64,000 bases of DNA, from contig NZ_CP104285.1 in the NCBI RefSeq assembly GCF_025244905.1, positions 1,612,001 to 1,676,000 on the forward strand, given 5' to 3'. This document shows positions 10,163 through 19,297 of this stretch, in pieces (position 1 is the first letter of the stretch; each line of letters opens with the position of its first letter). Under the pieces are notes generated by a model. It worked only from the letters and a program-made list of their open reading frames with translations, was not told the origin of the DNA and made no database searches. The position numbers and the translations under genes are program-made. The DNA comes from Enterobacter mori. Lineage in GTDB: Bacteria; Pseudomonadota; Gammaproteobacteria; Enterobacterales; Enterobacteriaceae.

Positions 10163-10242
10163 AATCATATCCATCAGGTTAACTGACTACACGATGACGG
10201 GAACCGCCTGATGCTGCAAGAGAAAGGCGTAAAAAATGTGGA

Positions 10243-10905
10243 TTACGACGAAGGTTGTTGTTTTGCCCACTGCAAAAAGCGGGCGCGCGTATCGGGATCG
10301 GCCTGCTGGAACCAGAATTTCAGGCGTTGCTCCGTCAGCGTCTGGGACTGAGGCGGAATAACATCCAGCTCTGAAACACCGGATAACAGCGTACTGTCGT
10401 CGGCCATCATGGTGGCAAACTGCGGAAGAGAGGCGCGTTTACCCGCTTTGTTATAAGACTCGGTTGCGGCCTCGTAGTCCGTGCCTTTTGGCGAGGTGGT
10501 TAGCGCCAGAATATCAAGCTTCACCGGAATCGGCATCGAATCCCCATCCAGCAGCTCAACGCGCGGGGCTGCGTCAAAAGCAACGGACTCTTTTTCGCTT
10601 TCAAGCCGTGGCAGGGTAATGTTTACCTGACTGACCCGCTGGGTATTAAAGCTGATAATCAGTGGGGGAGAGATGTACATCCGTTGTTCATGATTCGCAA
10701 GGCCGATCGTTTTTTCTACCCGAAATACCAGCTGATGCGGCCCGTTATCCAGTTCGATGCTCTCTGCGCCACGCAATAATGAACTGGAAACTTTTTTCCC
10801 GTCCAGCACCAGCAGGTCAATATCAGTCGAGAGCCGAAGCGTGGTTGCAAAAACGCAAACCGGCATCACTAGCGCAATCACAGCAGAGACAATGCCGGTT
10901 TTCAT
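10243..10905 (-). CDS. csgI: Curli synthesis inhibitor CsgI (YccT, DUF2057)
   Basis: A 220-residue secreted protein of the DUF2057 family. The ATG at 10903-10905 starts a signal peptide ([20 protein letters not shown]) with cleavage probably before [11 protein letters not shown]. coli YccT is reported to act in the periplasm to inhibit CsgA polymerisation; that role is carried over by homology. No curli genes are in this window. It is separated from mgsA by 80 bp and divergent from yccU. Confidence 0.92.
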   Translation of the reverse strand: MKTGIVSAVIALVMPVCVFATTLRLSTDIDLLVLDGKKVSSSLLRGAESIELDNGPHQLVFRVEKTIGLANHEQRMYISPPLIISFNTQRVSQVNITLPRLESEKESVAFDAAPRVELLDGDSMPIPVKLDILALTTSPKGTDYEAATESYNKAGKRASLPQFATMMADDSTLLSGVSELDVIPPQSQTLTEQRLKFWFQQADPDTRARFLQWAKQQPSS

Positions 10906-11076
10906 AGGTGACTCCAGTTGAAAATTATGCTCGCAAGAATGTATCAAAATTTTTCGATAATCACGTTTACTAACATATAGACATAAATCACCGTTTTGCC
11001 CTCATACATCTGTATGGGATGAATGGTTGAGATGTGCGCTTTGGCGTACACTTTGAAAAAAGCCAGGAGAAAAAGC

Positions 11077-11490
11077 ATGAGAGAGAATGATATCGCCGAG
11101 ATTTTGACATCCACGCGCACGATTGCGCTGGTGGGTGCCAGCGATAAACCGGATCGTCCAAGTTATCGCGTGATGAAATACCTTCTCGATCAGGGCTATC
11201 ACGTCATCCCCGTTTCGCCGAAAGTGGCGGGAAAGACGTTATTAGGCCAGCAGGGCTACGCCACGCTTAGCGAAGTACCGGAAAAAGTGGACATGGTAGA
11301 TGTGTTTCGTCATTCCGAGGCGGCATGGGGCGTCGCGCAGGAGGCGATAGCCATTGGTGCGAAAACGCTGTGGATGCAGTTGGGCGTCATCAATGAACAG
11401 GCTGCGGTGCTGGCTCGCGAGGCGGGTTTACAGGTGGTTATGGACAGATGCCCGGCGATTGAAATCCCCCGGCTGGGGCTGGCGAAGTAA
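11077..11490 (+). CDS. yccU: CoA-binding domain protein YccU
   Basis: A 137-residue CoA-binding (Rossmann-like) protein. The ATG at 11077 is preceded by AGGAGA and gives [27 protein letters not shown], aligning with E. coli YccU. The glycine-rich loop VGASDKP and the segment [24 protein letters not shown] are characteristic. The biochemical role is unknown. It is single-gene and ends at a bidirectional terminator shared with hspQ. Confidence 0.94.
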   Translation: MRENDIAEILTSTRTIALVGASDKPDRPSYRVMKYLLDQGYHVIPVSPKVAGKTLLGQQGYATLSEVPEKVDMVDVFRHSEAAWGVAQEAIAIGAKTLWMQLGVINEQAAVLAREAGLQVVMDRCPAIEIPRLGLAK

Positions 11491-11519
11491 AAAAAAGGCC
11501 CGATTACCGGGCTTTTTTT
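11491..11519. terminator. Bidirectional terminator between yccU and hspQ
   Basis: AAAAAAGGCCCG, loop ATTAC, CGGGCTTTTTT forms a strong hairpin with A- and T-tracts on both sides, between convergent stops. Confidence 0.9.
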
Positions 11520-11525
11520 ACACGC

Positions 11526-11903
<378 letters not shown>

Positions 11904-13094
11904 TTACATGACGCGACAGGCAAACCCTTTCAGATAGAGCCCTTCCGGGTAGGTAGCGATCACCGGATGATCGGCCGCCTGACGGAACTGCTCTATAAAT
12001 TGTACATCACGACCAGCATCTATTGCGGCATCGGCGATGATTTTCTGAAATAAATCTGTGGTCATCAGGCCGGAGCAGGAGAAGGTCAGCAGCACGCCGC
12101 CAGGGTTCAACAACTGGATAGCCAACATGTTGATATCTTTGTATCCACGGCAGGCGCCCATCAGCTGGCTTTTGTTTTCCACAAACTTAGGCGGATCCAT
12201 CACGATGACGTCGAACTTCTCGCCCCCATCGCGATATTTACGCAGCAGCTTGAAGACGTCATCGCGAACAAACTCGGCTTTGCTCAAGTCCAGCTTGTTG
12301 AGCTCGACGTTCTGTTTCGCCACGTCCAGCGCTTCCTGCGAGGTGTCCACGCTGACAACCTGGGCACAGCCGCCCATCAGCGCTGAAACGGCAAAACCGC
12401 CGGTATAGGAGAAGCAGTTCAGCACGCGTTTGTCGGCAACATACTGACGCGTAGCCAGACGGCTATCGCGCTGGTCGAGGTAGTAACCTGTTTTGTGGCC
12501 ACCCTGAATATCCACCAGCAGCTTCATGCCGTGTTCTTCAATCGGCAGCAGGGCAGGCGGCAGTTCGCCGGTCACAGGGCCTTGCGTCAGCTCCATACCC
12601 TCTTTTTTGCGCACCGCCACATCGCTGCGGTCGTAAATGGCGCACTGCGGGAACAGCGTTTGCAGCGCGCTAATCAGCGCGGCACGCTGATACTCAGCCC
12701 CGGCGCTCAGGAGCTGCAGCACCAGGAAGTTACCGAAACGGTCAATGGTGACGCCCGGCAGACCGTCGGACTCACCGGCAATCAGGCGGTAGCTGTCCAG
12801 CCCGTCGCGTTTTGCCAGCCATTCGCGCCACTGCTGCGCCTGCTGCAGGCGGCGGACGAAGAAGTCGATATCGATGGTTTCATCTTTATCGAAGGTCCAG
12901 ACGCGGGCACGGATCTGGGACGCTGGCGAGTAAGCGCCTCGCGCTAACCATTTCCCCTGATGGTCAACGATATCAATGGTTTCACCGAGGCTGGCTTTGC
13001 CTTCCATACGGGCAACCGCGCCGGAAAAGACCCAGGGATGACGGCGCAGTAATGACTTCTCGCGCCCTTTGGCTAACACTAAACGTACACTCAT
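11904..13094 (-). CDS. rlmI: 23S rRNA m5C1962 methyltransferase
   Basis: RlmI methylates cytosine 1962 of 23S rRNA using SAM. The 396-residue product is nearly identical to E. coli RlmI. An N-terminal PUA domain covers about residues 1-80 ([17 protein letters not shown]). The Rossmann methyltransferase follows, with motif [33 protein letters not shown], and DPPKFVENK; the cysteine in LTFSCSGLM is the likely catalytic one of the m5C family. It is divergent from yccX. Confidence 0.97.
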   Translation of the reverse strand: MSVRLVLAKGREKSLLRRHPWVFSGAVARMEGKASLGETIDIVDHQGKWLARGAYSPASQIRARVWTFDKDETIDIDFFVRRLQQAQQWREWLAKRDGLDSYRLIAGESDGLPGVTIDRFGNFLVLQLLSAGAEYQRAALISALQTLFPQCAIYDRSDVAVRKKEGMELTQGPVTGELPPALLPIEEHGMKLLVDIQGGHKTGYYLDQRDSRLATRQYVADKRVLNCFSYTGGFAVSALMGGCAQVVSVDTSQEALDVAKQNVELNKLDLSKAEFVRDDVFKLLRKYRDGGEKFDVIVMDPPKFVENKSQLMGACRGYKDINMLAIQLLNPGGVLLTFSCSGLMTTDLFQKIIADAAIDAGRDVQFIEQFRQAADHPVIATYPEGLYLKGFACRVM

Positions 13095-13423
13095 AATTTG
13101 CTATTCTGTCGATTTCAGGAAATGGCGCGTAGATTACCACATTCAGCAAGGCGCAATCATCTGCGGATACCGTTGAGCGTTTCGGCACAAAATCAAATCG
13201 CTTAGGCACATTACGGCACTGCGGCGGGATAAGGATATTTCCCGCGAAGACAATGATGCTGCCCGCTGATGCCGGTAACCCAAATGGCGAAAAATCACCT
13301 GCTGGTGCTGTGCAAGGGCGAAATCGCATTACAATGTGGGTATCTTTCCAGCTCTCGTTTCACCGCACGTTTCCGGCAACACTATGGCTGTTTGCCGAAA
13401 ACGCTACGTTAAGGAGAAGAAAA
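13095..13423. other. Intergenic region between rlmI and yccX
   Basis: About 330 bp between divergent rlmI and yccX. It must hold both promoters. The yccX ribosome site TAAGGAGA lies just before 13424. No further gene, repeat or recognisable operator was found; short open frames here have no family resemblance. Confidence 0.6.
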
Positions 13424-13705
13424 ATGTCAAAAGTCTGCACCATTGCCTGGGTTCACGGCGTTGTTCAGGGCGTCGGGTTCCGCTACAGCACCCAGCGCGA
13501 AGCGGTTGAGCTTGGGCTAACGGGATATGCGCGAAACATGGATGACGGCAGCGTTGAAGTGGTCGCCTGCGGCGAAGCGGAGCAGGTCGACAAGCTGGTG
13601 GCGTGGCTGAAAGCGGGTGGGCCGCGCAGCGCGCGGGTTGATAAGGTCTTAACGGAACCGCATCAACCCGGTCGGGAATATATGAACTTCGGTATTCGCT
13701 ATTAA
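13424..13705 (+). CDS. yccX: Acylphosphatase
   Basis: Acylphosphatase hydrolyses carboxyl-phosphate bonds. The ATG at 13424 follows TAAGGAGA and gives 93 residues starting [22 protein letters not shown]. The active-site Arg20 (in VQGVGFR) and Asn38 (in [13 protein letters not shown]) are present, as is the family motif GPRSARV. A longer open frame upstream to 13253 is not used. It overlaps convergent tusE by 4 bp at the stops. Confidence 0.96.
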   Translation: MSKVCTIAWVHGVVQGVGFRYSTQREAVELGLTGYARNMDDGSVEVVACGEAEQVDKLVAWLKAGGPRSARVDKVLTEPHQPGREYMNFGIRY

Positions 13706-14031
13706 ATGCACTTTACCGGTTTAGGCAGGCCGGCAATTTTGGTGGCCTGTTTTGCCGGGCCTTTCGGGAACAGACGGTACAGATAGCGGCTGTTGCCTTT
13801 CTCTTCACCGAACTTATTAGCCATCGCTTTGACCAGCATGCGGATGGCCGGGGAGGTGTTGAATTCAAGATAGAACTCGCGGACAAAACGCACCACTTCC
13901 CAGTGTTCGGGGGAGAGGATGATACCCTCTTTCTCCGCAATCACCGCTGCCAGCGCTTCGCTCCACTGACCACTCTCTTTGAGATAACCGTCGTTATCGG
14001 TCTCGATCTCTTTGCCTTCAAAACTCAACAT
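13702..14031 (-). CDS. tusE: Sulfurtransferase TusE
   Basis: TusE accepts persulfide sulfur from TusBCD and passes it with MnmA to the wobble uridine of tRNA (s2U34). The DsrC-family product is 109 residues from the ATG at 14029-14031 ([20 protein letters not shown]). The catalytic penultimate Cys108 in KPVKCI is present. Central helices ([24 protein letters not shown]) are highly conserved. Confidence 0.96.
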   Translation of the reverse strand: MLSFEGKEIETDNDGYLKESGQWSEALAAVIAEKEGIILSPEHWEVVRFVREFYLEFNTSPAIRMLVKAMANKFGEEKGNSRYLYRLFPKGPAKQATKIAGLPKPVKCI

Positions 14032-14069
14032 AATCATTCACGCATCAGTCAAAAACCGCAGCAGTGTAT

Positions 14070-14099
14070 CAAAAAACAAAGCCCCGCATAAGCGGGGCC
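14070..14099 (-). terminator. Terminator of yccA
   Basis: On the minus strand GCCCCGC, a 4-nt loop and GCGGGGC are followed by TTTGTTTTTT. It lies between yccA and tusE, both on the minus strand, and separates the two transcripts. Confidence 0.85.
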
Positions 14100-14119
14100 A
14101 GGTTTACATTGCTGTGGCT

Positions 14120-14779
14120 TTAATCGCGGCTGGCGAAGCCCAGGATGCTCAACAGGCTGACGAAGATGTTGTACAGCGACACGTAAAGGCTCACAGTCGC
14201 GCGGATATAGTTCGTCTCACCGCCGCGAATGATGTTGCTGGTTTCAAACAGGATCGCACCTGAAGAAATCAGAATAAACACGGCGCTAATCGCCAGGTGC
14301 AGGGCAGGCAGCTGCAGGAAGATGTTTGCCACCATACCCACCAGCACGACCACGACACCCGCCATCAGCATACCGCCGAGGAAAGACATGTCCTTACGGG
14401 TAGTCAGCACGTAGGCCGAGCAGCAGAAGAACACCAGCGCGGTACCGCCCAGCGCCATCCCGATAAGGTCGCCCATACCGGCAGACAGATATGCATTCAG
14501 CATTGGCCCCAGGATGTAGCCCAGGAAGCCAGTGAAGGCAAACGCAGACAGAATACCAACCGGTTTGTCAGCGGTTTTGTAGGTCAGGAACATCAGACCA
14601 TACATCCCCACCAGCGTCAGGATCAGCCCCGGAGACGGCAGCATCAGCACGGTGCTGGCGGTGGCAATGATCGCAGAAAACGCCAGCGTCAGGCTAAGCA
14701 TGAAATAGGTATTGCGCAGCACCTTGTGGGTACTGAGTAGCGATGTGCGGTCGCGTGAAGACGTAATTATACGATCCAT
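14120..14779 (-). CDS. yccA: BAX inhibitor-1 family protein YccA, FtsH modulator
   Basis: YccA is a seven-helix inner membrane protein of the BI-1 family; in E. coli it is an FtsH substrate and modulates FtsH and HflKC. The 219-residue product matches E. coli throughout ([20 protein letters not shown] at the start, [14 protein letters not shown] at the end). It is the last gene before serT in the E. coli order; here an oligopeptide-binding protein gene is inserted between them. Confidence 0.96.
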   Translation of the reverse strand: MDRIITSSRDRTSLLSTHKVLRNTYFMLSLTLAFSAIIATASTVLMLPSPGLILTLVGMYGLMFLTYKTADKPVGILSAFAFTGFLGYILGPMLNAYLSAGMGDLIGMALGGTALVFFCCSAYVLTTRKDMSFLGGMLMAGVVVVLVGMVANIFLQLPALHLAISAVFILISSGAILFETSNIIRGGETNYIRATVSLYVSLYNIFVSLLSILGFASRD

Positions 14780-15048
14780 GAGTCACTCTCTTATGACAGA
14801 TGTAATTAACGGCAAGAATAGGAAACGGCGCGCCAGTCTCAAAGTGGTTTTACCCATCTTTACTCAGCACGTTAGCGCTGATGCTGGTTATTTCTTCTGT
14901 GAAAATCATTTCCCACAGGATGAACAGCGGATTGCGAATTTTATTCAGATCAACCTCTTATAGGTTACTGAAAAATATTGCCTTATTTCAATGCGGGCGC
15001 TAAGAGTTATTCCCGGATCGTCATAAAACAGACAATAAGGCGAAGGAC

Positions 15049-16677
15049 ATGAAACCACAAACACGCACTAACTTTACACTCTCTTTGTTAACCGCGGCCA
15101 TACTGTGCACCAGCACGGCAAGCTGGGCGGCTAACGTGCCGGCAGGAACGCAACTGGCAGAGAAGCAGGAACTGGTCAGGAACAACGGCAGTGAACCTTC
15201 ATCGCTTGACCCGCATAAAGTCGAAAGCGATGTCGAATTCAATATTATCAGCGATTTATTCGAAGGGCTGGTCAGCGTTTCTCCGAACGGTGATATCCAG
15301 CCGCGGCTGGCGGAGAAATGGGAGAACAAAGACAACACCGTCTGGACGTTCCATCTGCGTCCTGGCATCACCTGGAGCGACGGTACCGCCATGACTGCAG
15401 AAGATGTGGTCTGGAGCTGGCAGCGTCTGGTCGACCCAAAAACCGCCTCGCCGTACGCCAGCTATCCTGGCAACATGCACATCATCAACGCCGCAGAGAT
15501 TGCGCAGGGTAAACAAGCGCCCGATAAACTGGGCGTGAAAGCCATCAACGACACCACGCTTGAAGTCACGCTCACCCAGCCAAATGCCGCTTTCCTGGCG
15601 ATGCTGGCGCACCCCTCGCTGGTGCCAGTGGATAAAGTGCTGATTGGTCGTTTCGGAGATAAATGGACCAAACCCGAGCATTTCGTCAGCAGCGGTGCTT
15701 ATAAACTGTCGCAGTGGGTGGTCAACGAGCGCATTGTGGCCGAGCGCAACCCGCGCTACTGGGATAACCCGCATACCGTTATCAATAAAGTGACGTACCT
15801 GCCCATTACCTCTGAAGCCTCGGATGTGAACCGCTATAAGGCCGGTGAAATCGACATCGTTTATACGGTGCCGATCAATCAGTTCGCGCAGCTCAAGAAA
15901 ACGCTGGGCAGCGAACTGGATGTTTCTCCACAGCTTGCCACGTACTGGTATGAGTTCAACACCACTCGTCCACCGTTTAATGATGCTCGCGTGCGTAGGG
16001 CGCTGAACATGGCGCTGGATAAAGACATCATCGCGGAGAAAGTCTTAGGGCAGGGGCAACGTCCGGCGTGGCTCGTCAGCCAGCCGGATATCGGCGGTAT
16101 CACGCTAAAAAACCCGGATTACGCCAGCTGGCCGATGGAAAAACGCATTGCCGAAGCCAAAAAACTGCTGGACGAAGCCGGTTTTAACGCCAGCCACCCG
16201 CTGAGCTTTAATCTGCTCTACAACACGTCTGAATCGCACCAGCGCATTGCCATCGCGGCCAGCTCAATGTGGAAGAAAAATCTCGGCGTGGAGGCGAAGC
16301 TGCAAAATCAGGAGTGGAAAACCATGCTGGATACCATGCACACCCACAACTTTGACGTGGTGCGCTACGCCTGGATTGCGGATTACGATGATGCGGCGAC
16401 GTTCCTCAACAACTACCGTACCGGAGACAGCGAAAACACCAGCCAGTACAGCAACCCTGAGTATGACCAGGCGTTAGTCAATGCAGCGAAAGCGAAAACG
16501 CCGGAAGAGCGCGGCAAGTTCTACCAGCAGGCAGAGGATCTTTTAGGGCGCGACGTGCCTGCGATCCCGGTCTATCACTACGTGCGTACGCACCTGGTGA
16601 AACCCTGGGTGGGCGGATTCACGCCGGATAAGCTGGGGTACTACTACACCAAAGATATGTACATCAAGAAGCACTAA
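15049..16677 (+). CDS. OppA-type periplasmic oligopeptide-binding protein, orphan
   Basis: A 542-residue SBP family 5 protein closely resembling OppA/MppA. The signal peptide MKPQTRTNFTLSLLTAAILC ends near SWA, followed by ANVPAGTQLAEKQELVRNNG, the OppA mature start. Family landmarks include SLDPHKVE, WTFHLRPGITWSDGT, the long stretch around NERIVAERNPRYWDN, and the terminal VKPWVGGFTPDKLGYYYTKDMY. Binding of oligopeptides or murein peptides is likely, but no permease or ATPase gene accompanies it. It may feed the Opp or Dpp permease elsewhere. It is not part of the E. coli yccA-serT junction, so it is an addition here. RBS AAGGCGAAGGA. Confidence 0.88.
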   Translation: MKPQTRTNFTLSLLTAAILCTSTASWAANVPAGTQLAEKQELVRNNGSEPSSLDPHKVESDVEFNIISDLFEGLVSVSPNGDIQPRLAEKWENKDNTVWTFHLRPGITWSDGTAMTAEDVVWSWQRLVDPKTASPYASYPGNMHIINAAEIAQGKQAPDKLGVKAINDTTLEVTLTQPNAAFLAMLAHPSLVPVDKVLIGRFGDKWTKPEHFVSSGAYKLSQWVVNERIVAERNPRYWDNPHTVINKVTYLPITSEASDVNRYKAGEIDIVYTVPINQFAQLKKTLGSELDVSPQLATYWYEFNTTRPPFNDARVRRALNMALDKDIIAEKVLGQGQRPAWLVSQPDIGGITLKNPDYASWPMEKRIAEAKKLLDEAGFNASHPLSFNLLYNTSESHQRIAIAASSMWKKNLGVEAKLQNQEWKTMLDTMHTHNFDVVRYAWIADYDDAATFLNNYRTGDSENTSQYSNPEYDQALVNAAKAKTPEERGKFYQQAEDLLGRDVPAIPVYHYVRTHLVKPWVGGFTPDKLGYYYTKDMYIKKH

Positions 16678-16709
16678 GCCTGAACGCTGCATTTTGTGCT
16701 GAGAAAATG

Positions 16710-16758
16710 GCCAATACGTTGTCAATTCAACCGATTAAACGCGTATTGGCTATTTTTA
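16710..16758 (+). terminator. Probable terminator after the OppA-type gene
   Basis: GCCAATACG and CGTATTGGC form a 9-bp perfect stem with a 23-nt loop, followed by TATTTTTA. The large loop makes it less certain. Confidence 0.5.
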
Positions 16759-16780
16759 AAGCGAACGAATGCCGTGGCTC

Positions 16781-16809
16781 TTTACAGCACGCAGAGAGGT
16801 GTTTATAGT
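16781..16809 (+). promoter_or_regulatory. Sigma-70 promoter of the first serT
   Basis: TTTACA (16781-16786) and TATAGT (16804-16809) are separated by 17 bp, followed by a C/G-rich discriminator (CGCCTC) typical of stable-RNA promoters, 12 bp before the tRNA start. Confidence 0.8.
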
Positions 16810-16821
16810 TCGCCTCACTTA

Positions 16822-16909
16822 GGAAGCGTGGCCGAGCGGTTGAAGGCACCGGTCTTGAAAACCGGCGACCCGAAAGGGTTCTAGAGTTCGAATCTCTACG
16901 CTTCCGCCA
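16822..16909 (+). tRNA. serT: tRNA-Ser (UGA), copy 1
   Basis: An 88-nt class II tRNA with the acceptor stem GGAAGCG/CGCTTCC, encoded CCA end, anticodon stem CCGGT/ACCGG with loop CTTGAAA (anticodon TGA, reads UCA), a long variable arm (CGACCCGAAAGGGTTC) and the T loop TTCGAAT. It is serT at the position expected from E. coli. A second, identical mature copy lies at 18215. Confidence 0.98.
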
Positions 16910-16914
16910 AACAT

Positions 16915-16947
16915 AAACCCCAGGTTACTCGTTAACCTGGGGTTTTT
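16915..16947 (+). terminator. Terminator of serT copy 1
   Basis: AAACCCCAGGTTA, loop CTCGT, TAACCTGGGGTTT then TTCTTTT. A 13-bp stem with T-rich tail directly after the tRNA. Confidence 0.9.
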
Positions 16948-17037
16948 CTTTTGGATTAGCCAAAATGTGTTCATCAGATAATCAGTTTTCCGCCCTTTCC
17001 GGGACGGGCTGGTTATCGCTGCGCTTAAACCTTACTG

Positions 17038-17067
17038 TAGGCAGGGTAAGCGCAGCGCCACCCGGCA
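17038..17067 (-). repeat. REP-like element
   Basis: TAGGCAGGGTAAGCGCAGCG followed by CCACCCGGCA is a palindromic REP-type sequence, related to those at 28024 and 57820. It lies just after the 3' end of the minus-strand hydrolase gene. Confidence 0.7.
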
Positions 17068-17080
17068 AGAAAGGTGACGT

Positions 17081-17917
17081 CTAAGAGCGGATAAAGGCCA
17101 GAATGTCCGCGTTGATGGTATCCGCATGGGTGGTATGCATCCCGTGCGGGAAGCCCGGATAAATTTTCAGTACGCTGTTCGCCAGCAGCTTGTCCTGCAG
17201 TAGCGAGGCATTTTTATACGGCACGACCTGATCGTCGTCGCCCTGCAGCACCAGTACGGGCACCGTGATGGCTTTTAAATCCTCCGTCTGGTCGGTCTCT
17301 GAAAACGCCTTAATTCCCTCATAGTGAGCCCTGGCACTTCCGATCATTCCCTGACGCCACCAGTTCTGAATGGTGCCCTGCGACACGTCGGCCCCGTCCC
17401 GATTAAAGCCGTAGAAAGGACCGCTGGCGACGTCGAGGTAAAACTGGGCGCGGTTAGCCGCCAGCGCTTTGCGGAAGCCGTCGAAAACCTCAATGGGCGT
17501 CCCACCGGGGTTAGCGTCCGTTTTTACCATCAGAGGCGGGACGGCGCTGACGAGCACCGCTTTGGCGACGCGCCCCTGCGGTTGCCCGTACTGCGCAACA
17601 TAGCGGGCGACCTGGCCGCCACCGGTGGAGTGGCCGACGTGCACGGCGTTGTGCAGGTCCAGGCTTTCAACCACGGCCGACGCATCGGAGGCATAATGAT
17701 CCATATCGTGGCCTTCACTCACCTGATCCGAGCGCCCATGGCCACGACGGTCGATAGCGATAACGCGATAGCCTTCCGCAAGGAAGAAGAGCATCTGGTT
17801 ATCCCAGTCATCGGCGCTCAAAGGCCAGCCGTGGTGGAAAACAATGGGTTGCGCCTCTTTTGAACCCCAGTCTTTGTAGAAAATGTTGACGCCGTCTTTC
17901 GTTGTTACGAATGCCAT
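17081..17917 (-). CDS. Alpha/beta hydrolase, non-haem chloroperoxidase-like
   Basis: A 278-residue alpha/beta hydrolase of the cofactor-free haloperoxidase/esterase type. The nucleophile Ser97 lies in GHSTGGG, the acid is probably Asp229 in QGDDDQVVP, and the catalytic His258 is in FPHGMHTTH; the oxyanion motif HHGWPLSADDW is at 28-38. Such proteins are perhydrolases or esterases; chloride peroxidation is often only a side reaction, and the natural substrate is unknown. ATG at 17917 follows GAGG. It lies alone between two serT genes, on the opposite strand, so it probably came in with the tRNA duplication. Confidence 0.85.
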   Translation of the reverse strand: MAFVTTKDGVNIFYKDWGSKEAQPIVFHHGWPLSADDWDNQMLFFLAEGYRVIAIDRRGHGRSDQVSEGHDMDHYASDASAVVESLDLHNAVHVGHSTGGGQVARYVAQYGQPQGRVAKAVLVSAVPPLMVKTDANPGGTPIEVFDGFRKALAANRAQFYLDVASGPFYGFNRDGADVSQGTIQNWWRQGMIGSARAHYEGIKAFSETDQTEDLKAITVPVLVLQGDDDQVVPYKNASLLQDKLLANSVLKIYPGFPHGMHTTHADTINADILAFIRS

Positions 17918-18173
17918 ACCGCAAACTCCTCAGTTAAAGGCAAAATGATCGCGGGCTGAAAGGCTCGAATCCTCATAGCCCTGATTGATCCGGCTTTTTC
18001 ACGTTCACCGTACCGGTAGAACGTTTAAAGTGTAGGAGAAATACTGGGAGTAGAAGGTTTCATTACCGTTTAAGGCAGCCATACACCCGCTGGCTGCGGG
18101 GGAACAGGCTTTACGTTTTACACCTCGGCTGAATAAGTGTTGCGCAGTCACGTAGAAATCGAAAAATTCCTGC

Positions 18174-18202
18174 TTTACATCGCGCCTGGAGGTGTTTATA
18201 GT
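18174..18202 (+). promoter_or_regulatory. Sigma-70 promoter of the second serT
   Basis: TTTACA (18174-18179) and TATAGT (18197-18202) with 17-bp spacing and a GCGCCTC discriminator; the same architecture as copy 1, so the second tRNA gene has its own promoter. Confidence 0.8.
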
Positions 18203-18304
18203 GCGCCTCACTTTGGAAGCGTGGCCGAGCGGTTGAAGGCACCGGTCTTGAAAACCGGCGACCCGAAAGGGTTCTAGAGTTCGAATCTCTACGCTTCCGC
18301 CAAA
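18189..18304 (+). repeat. Direct repeat containing serT, second copy of 16796-16911
   Basis: About 116 bp from GAGGTGTTTATAG through CCGCCAAA are repeated, with only two mismatches visible, both in the short stretch between the -10 box and the tRNA. Similarity stops soon after the CCA; the terminators differ in sequence (CCCCAGGTTA against CCCTGCGATA). Confidence 0.9.
18215..18302 (+). tRNA. serT: tRNA-Ser (UGA), copy 2
   Basis: An 88-nt tRNA identical over its whole length to the copy at 16822, with anticodon TGA and encoded CCA. It has its own promoter and terminator, so it is probably a functional duplicate. Confidence 0.97.
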
Positions 18305-18309
18305 TTCGA

Positions 18310-18342
18310 AAACCCTGCGATAGCAATATCGCAGGGTTTTTT
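18310..18342 (+). terminator. Terminator of serT copy 2
   Basis: AAACCCTGCGATA, loop GCAA, TATCGCAGGGTTTTTTCG. A perfect stem with T-tract; on the other strand it also lies just after hpxE and could serve both. Confidence 0.9.
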
Positions 18343-18346
18343 CGTT

Positions 18347-19297
18347 TTACAACGCAATCACCAGTTCCCCCGTATGGCTCCGCGAACAGCACAGCGCCAC
18401 CAGCTGTTTTGGCGCGCCTTTTTCCGCCTCCGACTGCACGCTATCCCGGTGATCCACCACGCCGTCGACCACCGGCGTCAGGCACGCGCCGCAGATCCCC
18501 ATTTCACACGATAGCGGAACGTCCACGCCGTTTTCCTGCAGCACCTGGGCGATAGTTTTATCCGCAGGCACCGGCCAACGCTCGCCGGTGGAGGCCAGTT
18601 TGACCGTAAAGATCTCGCCCGCGACACCGCTTGTGACAGGGGCTGCAGGCTGAAACGCCTCGCTGTGAAGATGGGCGTCATCCCATCCCTTCGCTATAGC
18701 CACCTCTCGCACTTTTTCCATAAAACCCGCTGGTCCACACACCCAGGCATGAAATCCCACCTCCGGCACCGGAAGATGCTCACCCAGCGTTGTACGCGGA
18801 CTGGCGGTATGAATGATGCACTCACCGCACTGCGAGAGTTCGCGCGCAAACGCCGCGCTTTCGCGGTTTCTGATGTAATAGTGCAGCGTAAACGGTGTTC
18901 CGGCCGCCTTCATCTGCAGGGCCATCGCATACAGCGGCGTAATGCCAATGCCCGCCGCCAGCAGCAAAACCCGCTCTGCCTGAGCAAGCGGAAACAGATT
19001 GCGCGGGGCCGAGATCGTCAGCTTCTGCCCGGGACGCAGCGTCTCGTGAACGTAGCGCGACCCGCCGCGCGAGGCGGTTTCCCGGCCCACGCAGATAAGA
19101 TAGCTCTCGTCCTCACAGGCCCCGGTCAGGGAATATTGGCGCACCACGCCGCAGGGCAGGTGGACATCAATGTGCGCGCCGGGCTGCCACGGCGGCAGTG
19201 CTTTACCGTCTTCAGACACCAGCCTGACGGCGAGGCTTTTGTCACCCTCACGCCACAGCCCGTCAACAATCACGCTCAGCATATCGGCCTCCGTCAT
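18347..19297 (-). CDS. hpxE: Reductase component of the Mo-free xanthine hydroxylase, HpxE
   Basis: A 316-residue phthalate dioxygenase reductase-type protein that passes electrons from NAD(P)H through flavin and a [2Fe-2S] cluster to the Rieske oxygenase HpxD. Flavin motif RQYSL is at 53-57, the nucleotide motif AAGIGITP at 114-121, CGP at 187-189, and the C-terminal plant-type ferredoxin cysteines are Cys264, Cys269, Cys272 and Cys303 (CEMGICGAC...CC). In Klebsiella HpxDE replaces molybdenum xanthine dehydrogenase. The start overlaps the hpxD stop by 4 bp (ATGA), so the two are translationally coupled; third gene of hpxO-hpxD-hpxE. Confidence 0.92.
   Translation of the reverse strand: MTEADMLSVIVDGLWREGDKSLAVRLVSEDGKALPPWQPGAHIDVHLPCGVVRQYSLTGACEDESYLICVGRETASRGGSRYVHETLRPGQKLTISAPRNLFPLAQAERVLLLAAGIGITPLYAMALQMKAAGTPFTLHYYIRNRESAAFARELSQCGECIIHTASPRTTLGEHLPVPEVGFHAWVCGPAGFMEKVREVAIAKGWDDAHLHSEAFQPAAPVTSGVAGEIFTVKLASTGERWPVPADKTIAQVLQENGVDVPLSCEMGICGACLTPVVDGVVDHRDSVQSEAEKGAPKQLVALCCSRSHTGELVIAL

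Noticed and set aside
18005-18211. Small open frames between the hydrolase and the second serT
   Set aside because: No ribosome sites or family resemblance; the region contains only the promoter side of the hydrolase and the tRNA promoter.
16822-18302. The two serT copies as attL/attR of an integrated element
   Set aside because: The repeat includes part of the promoter and the full tRNA rather than only a 3' tRNA segment, and there is no integrase or phage gene between or next to them.
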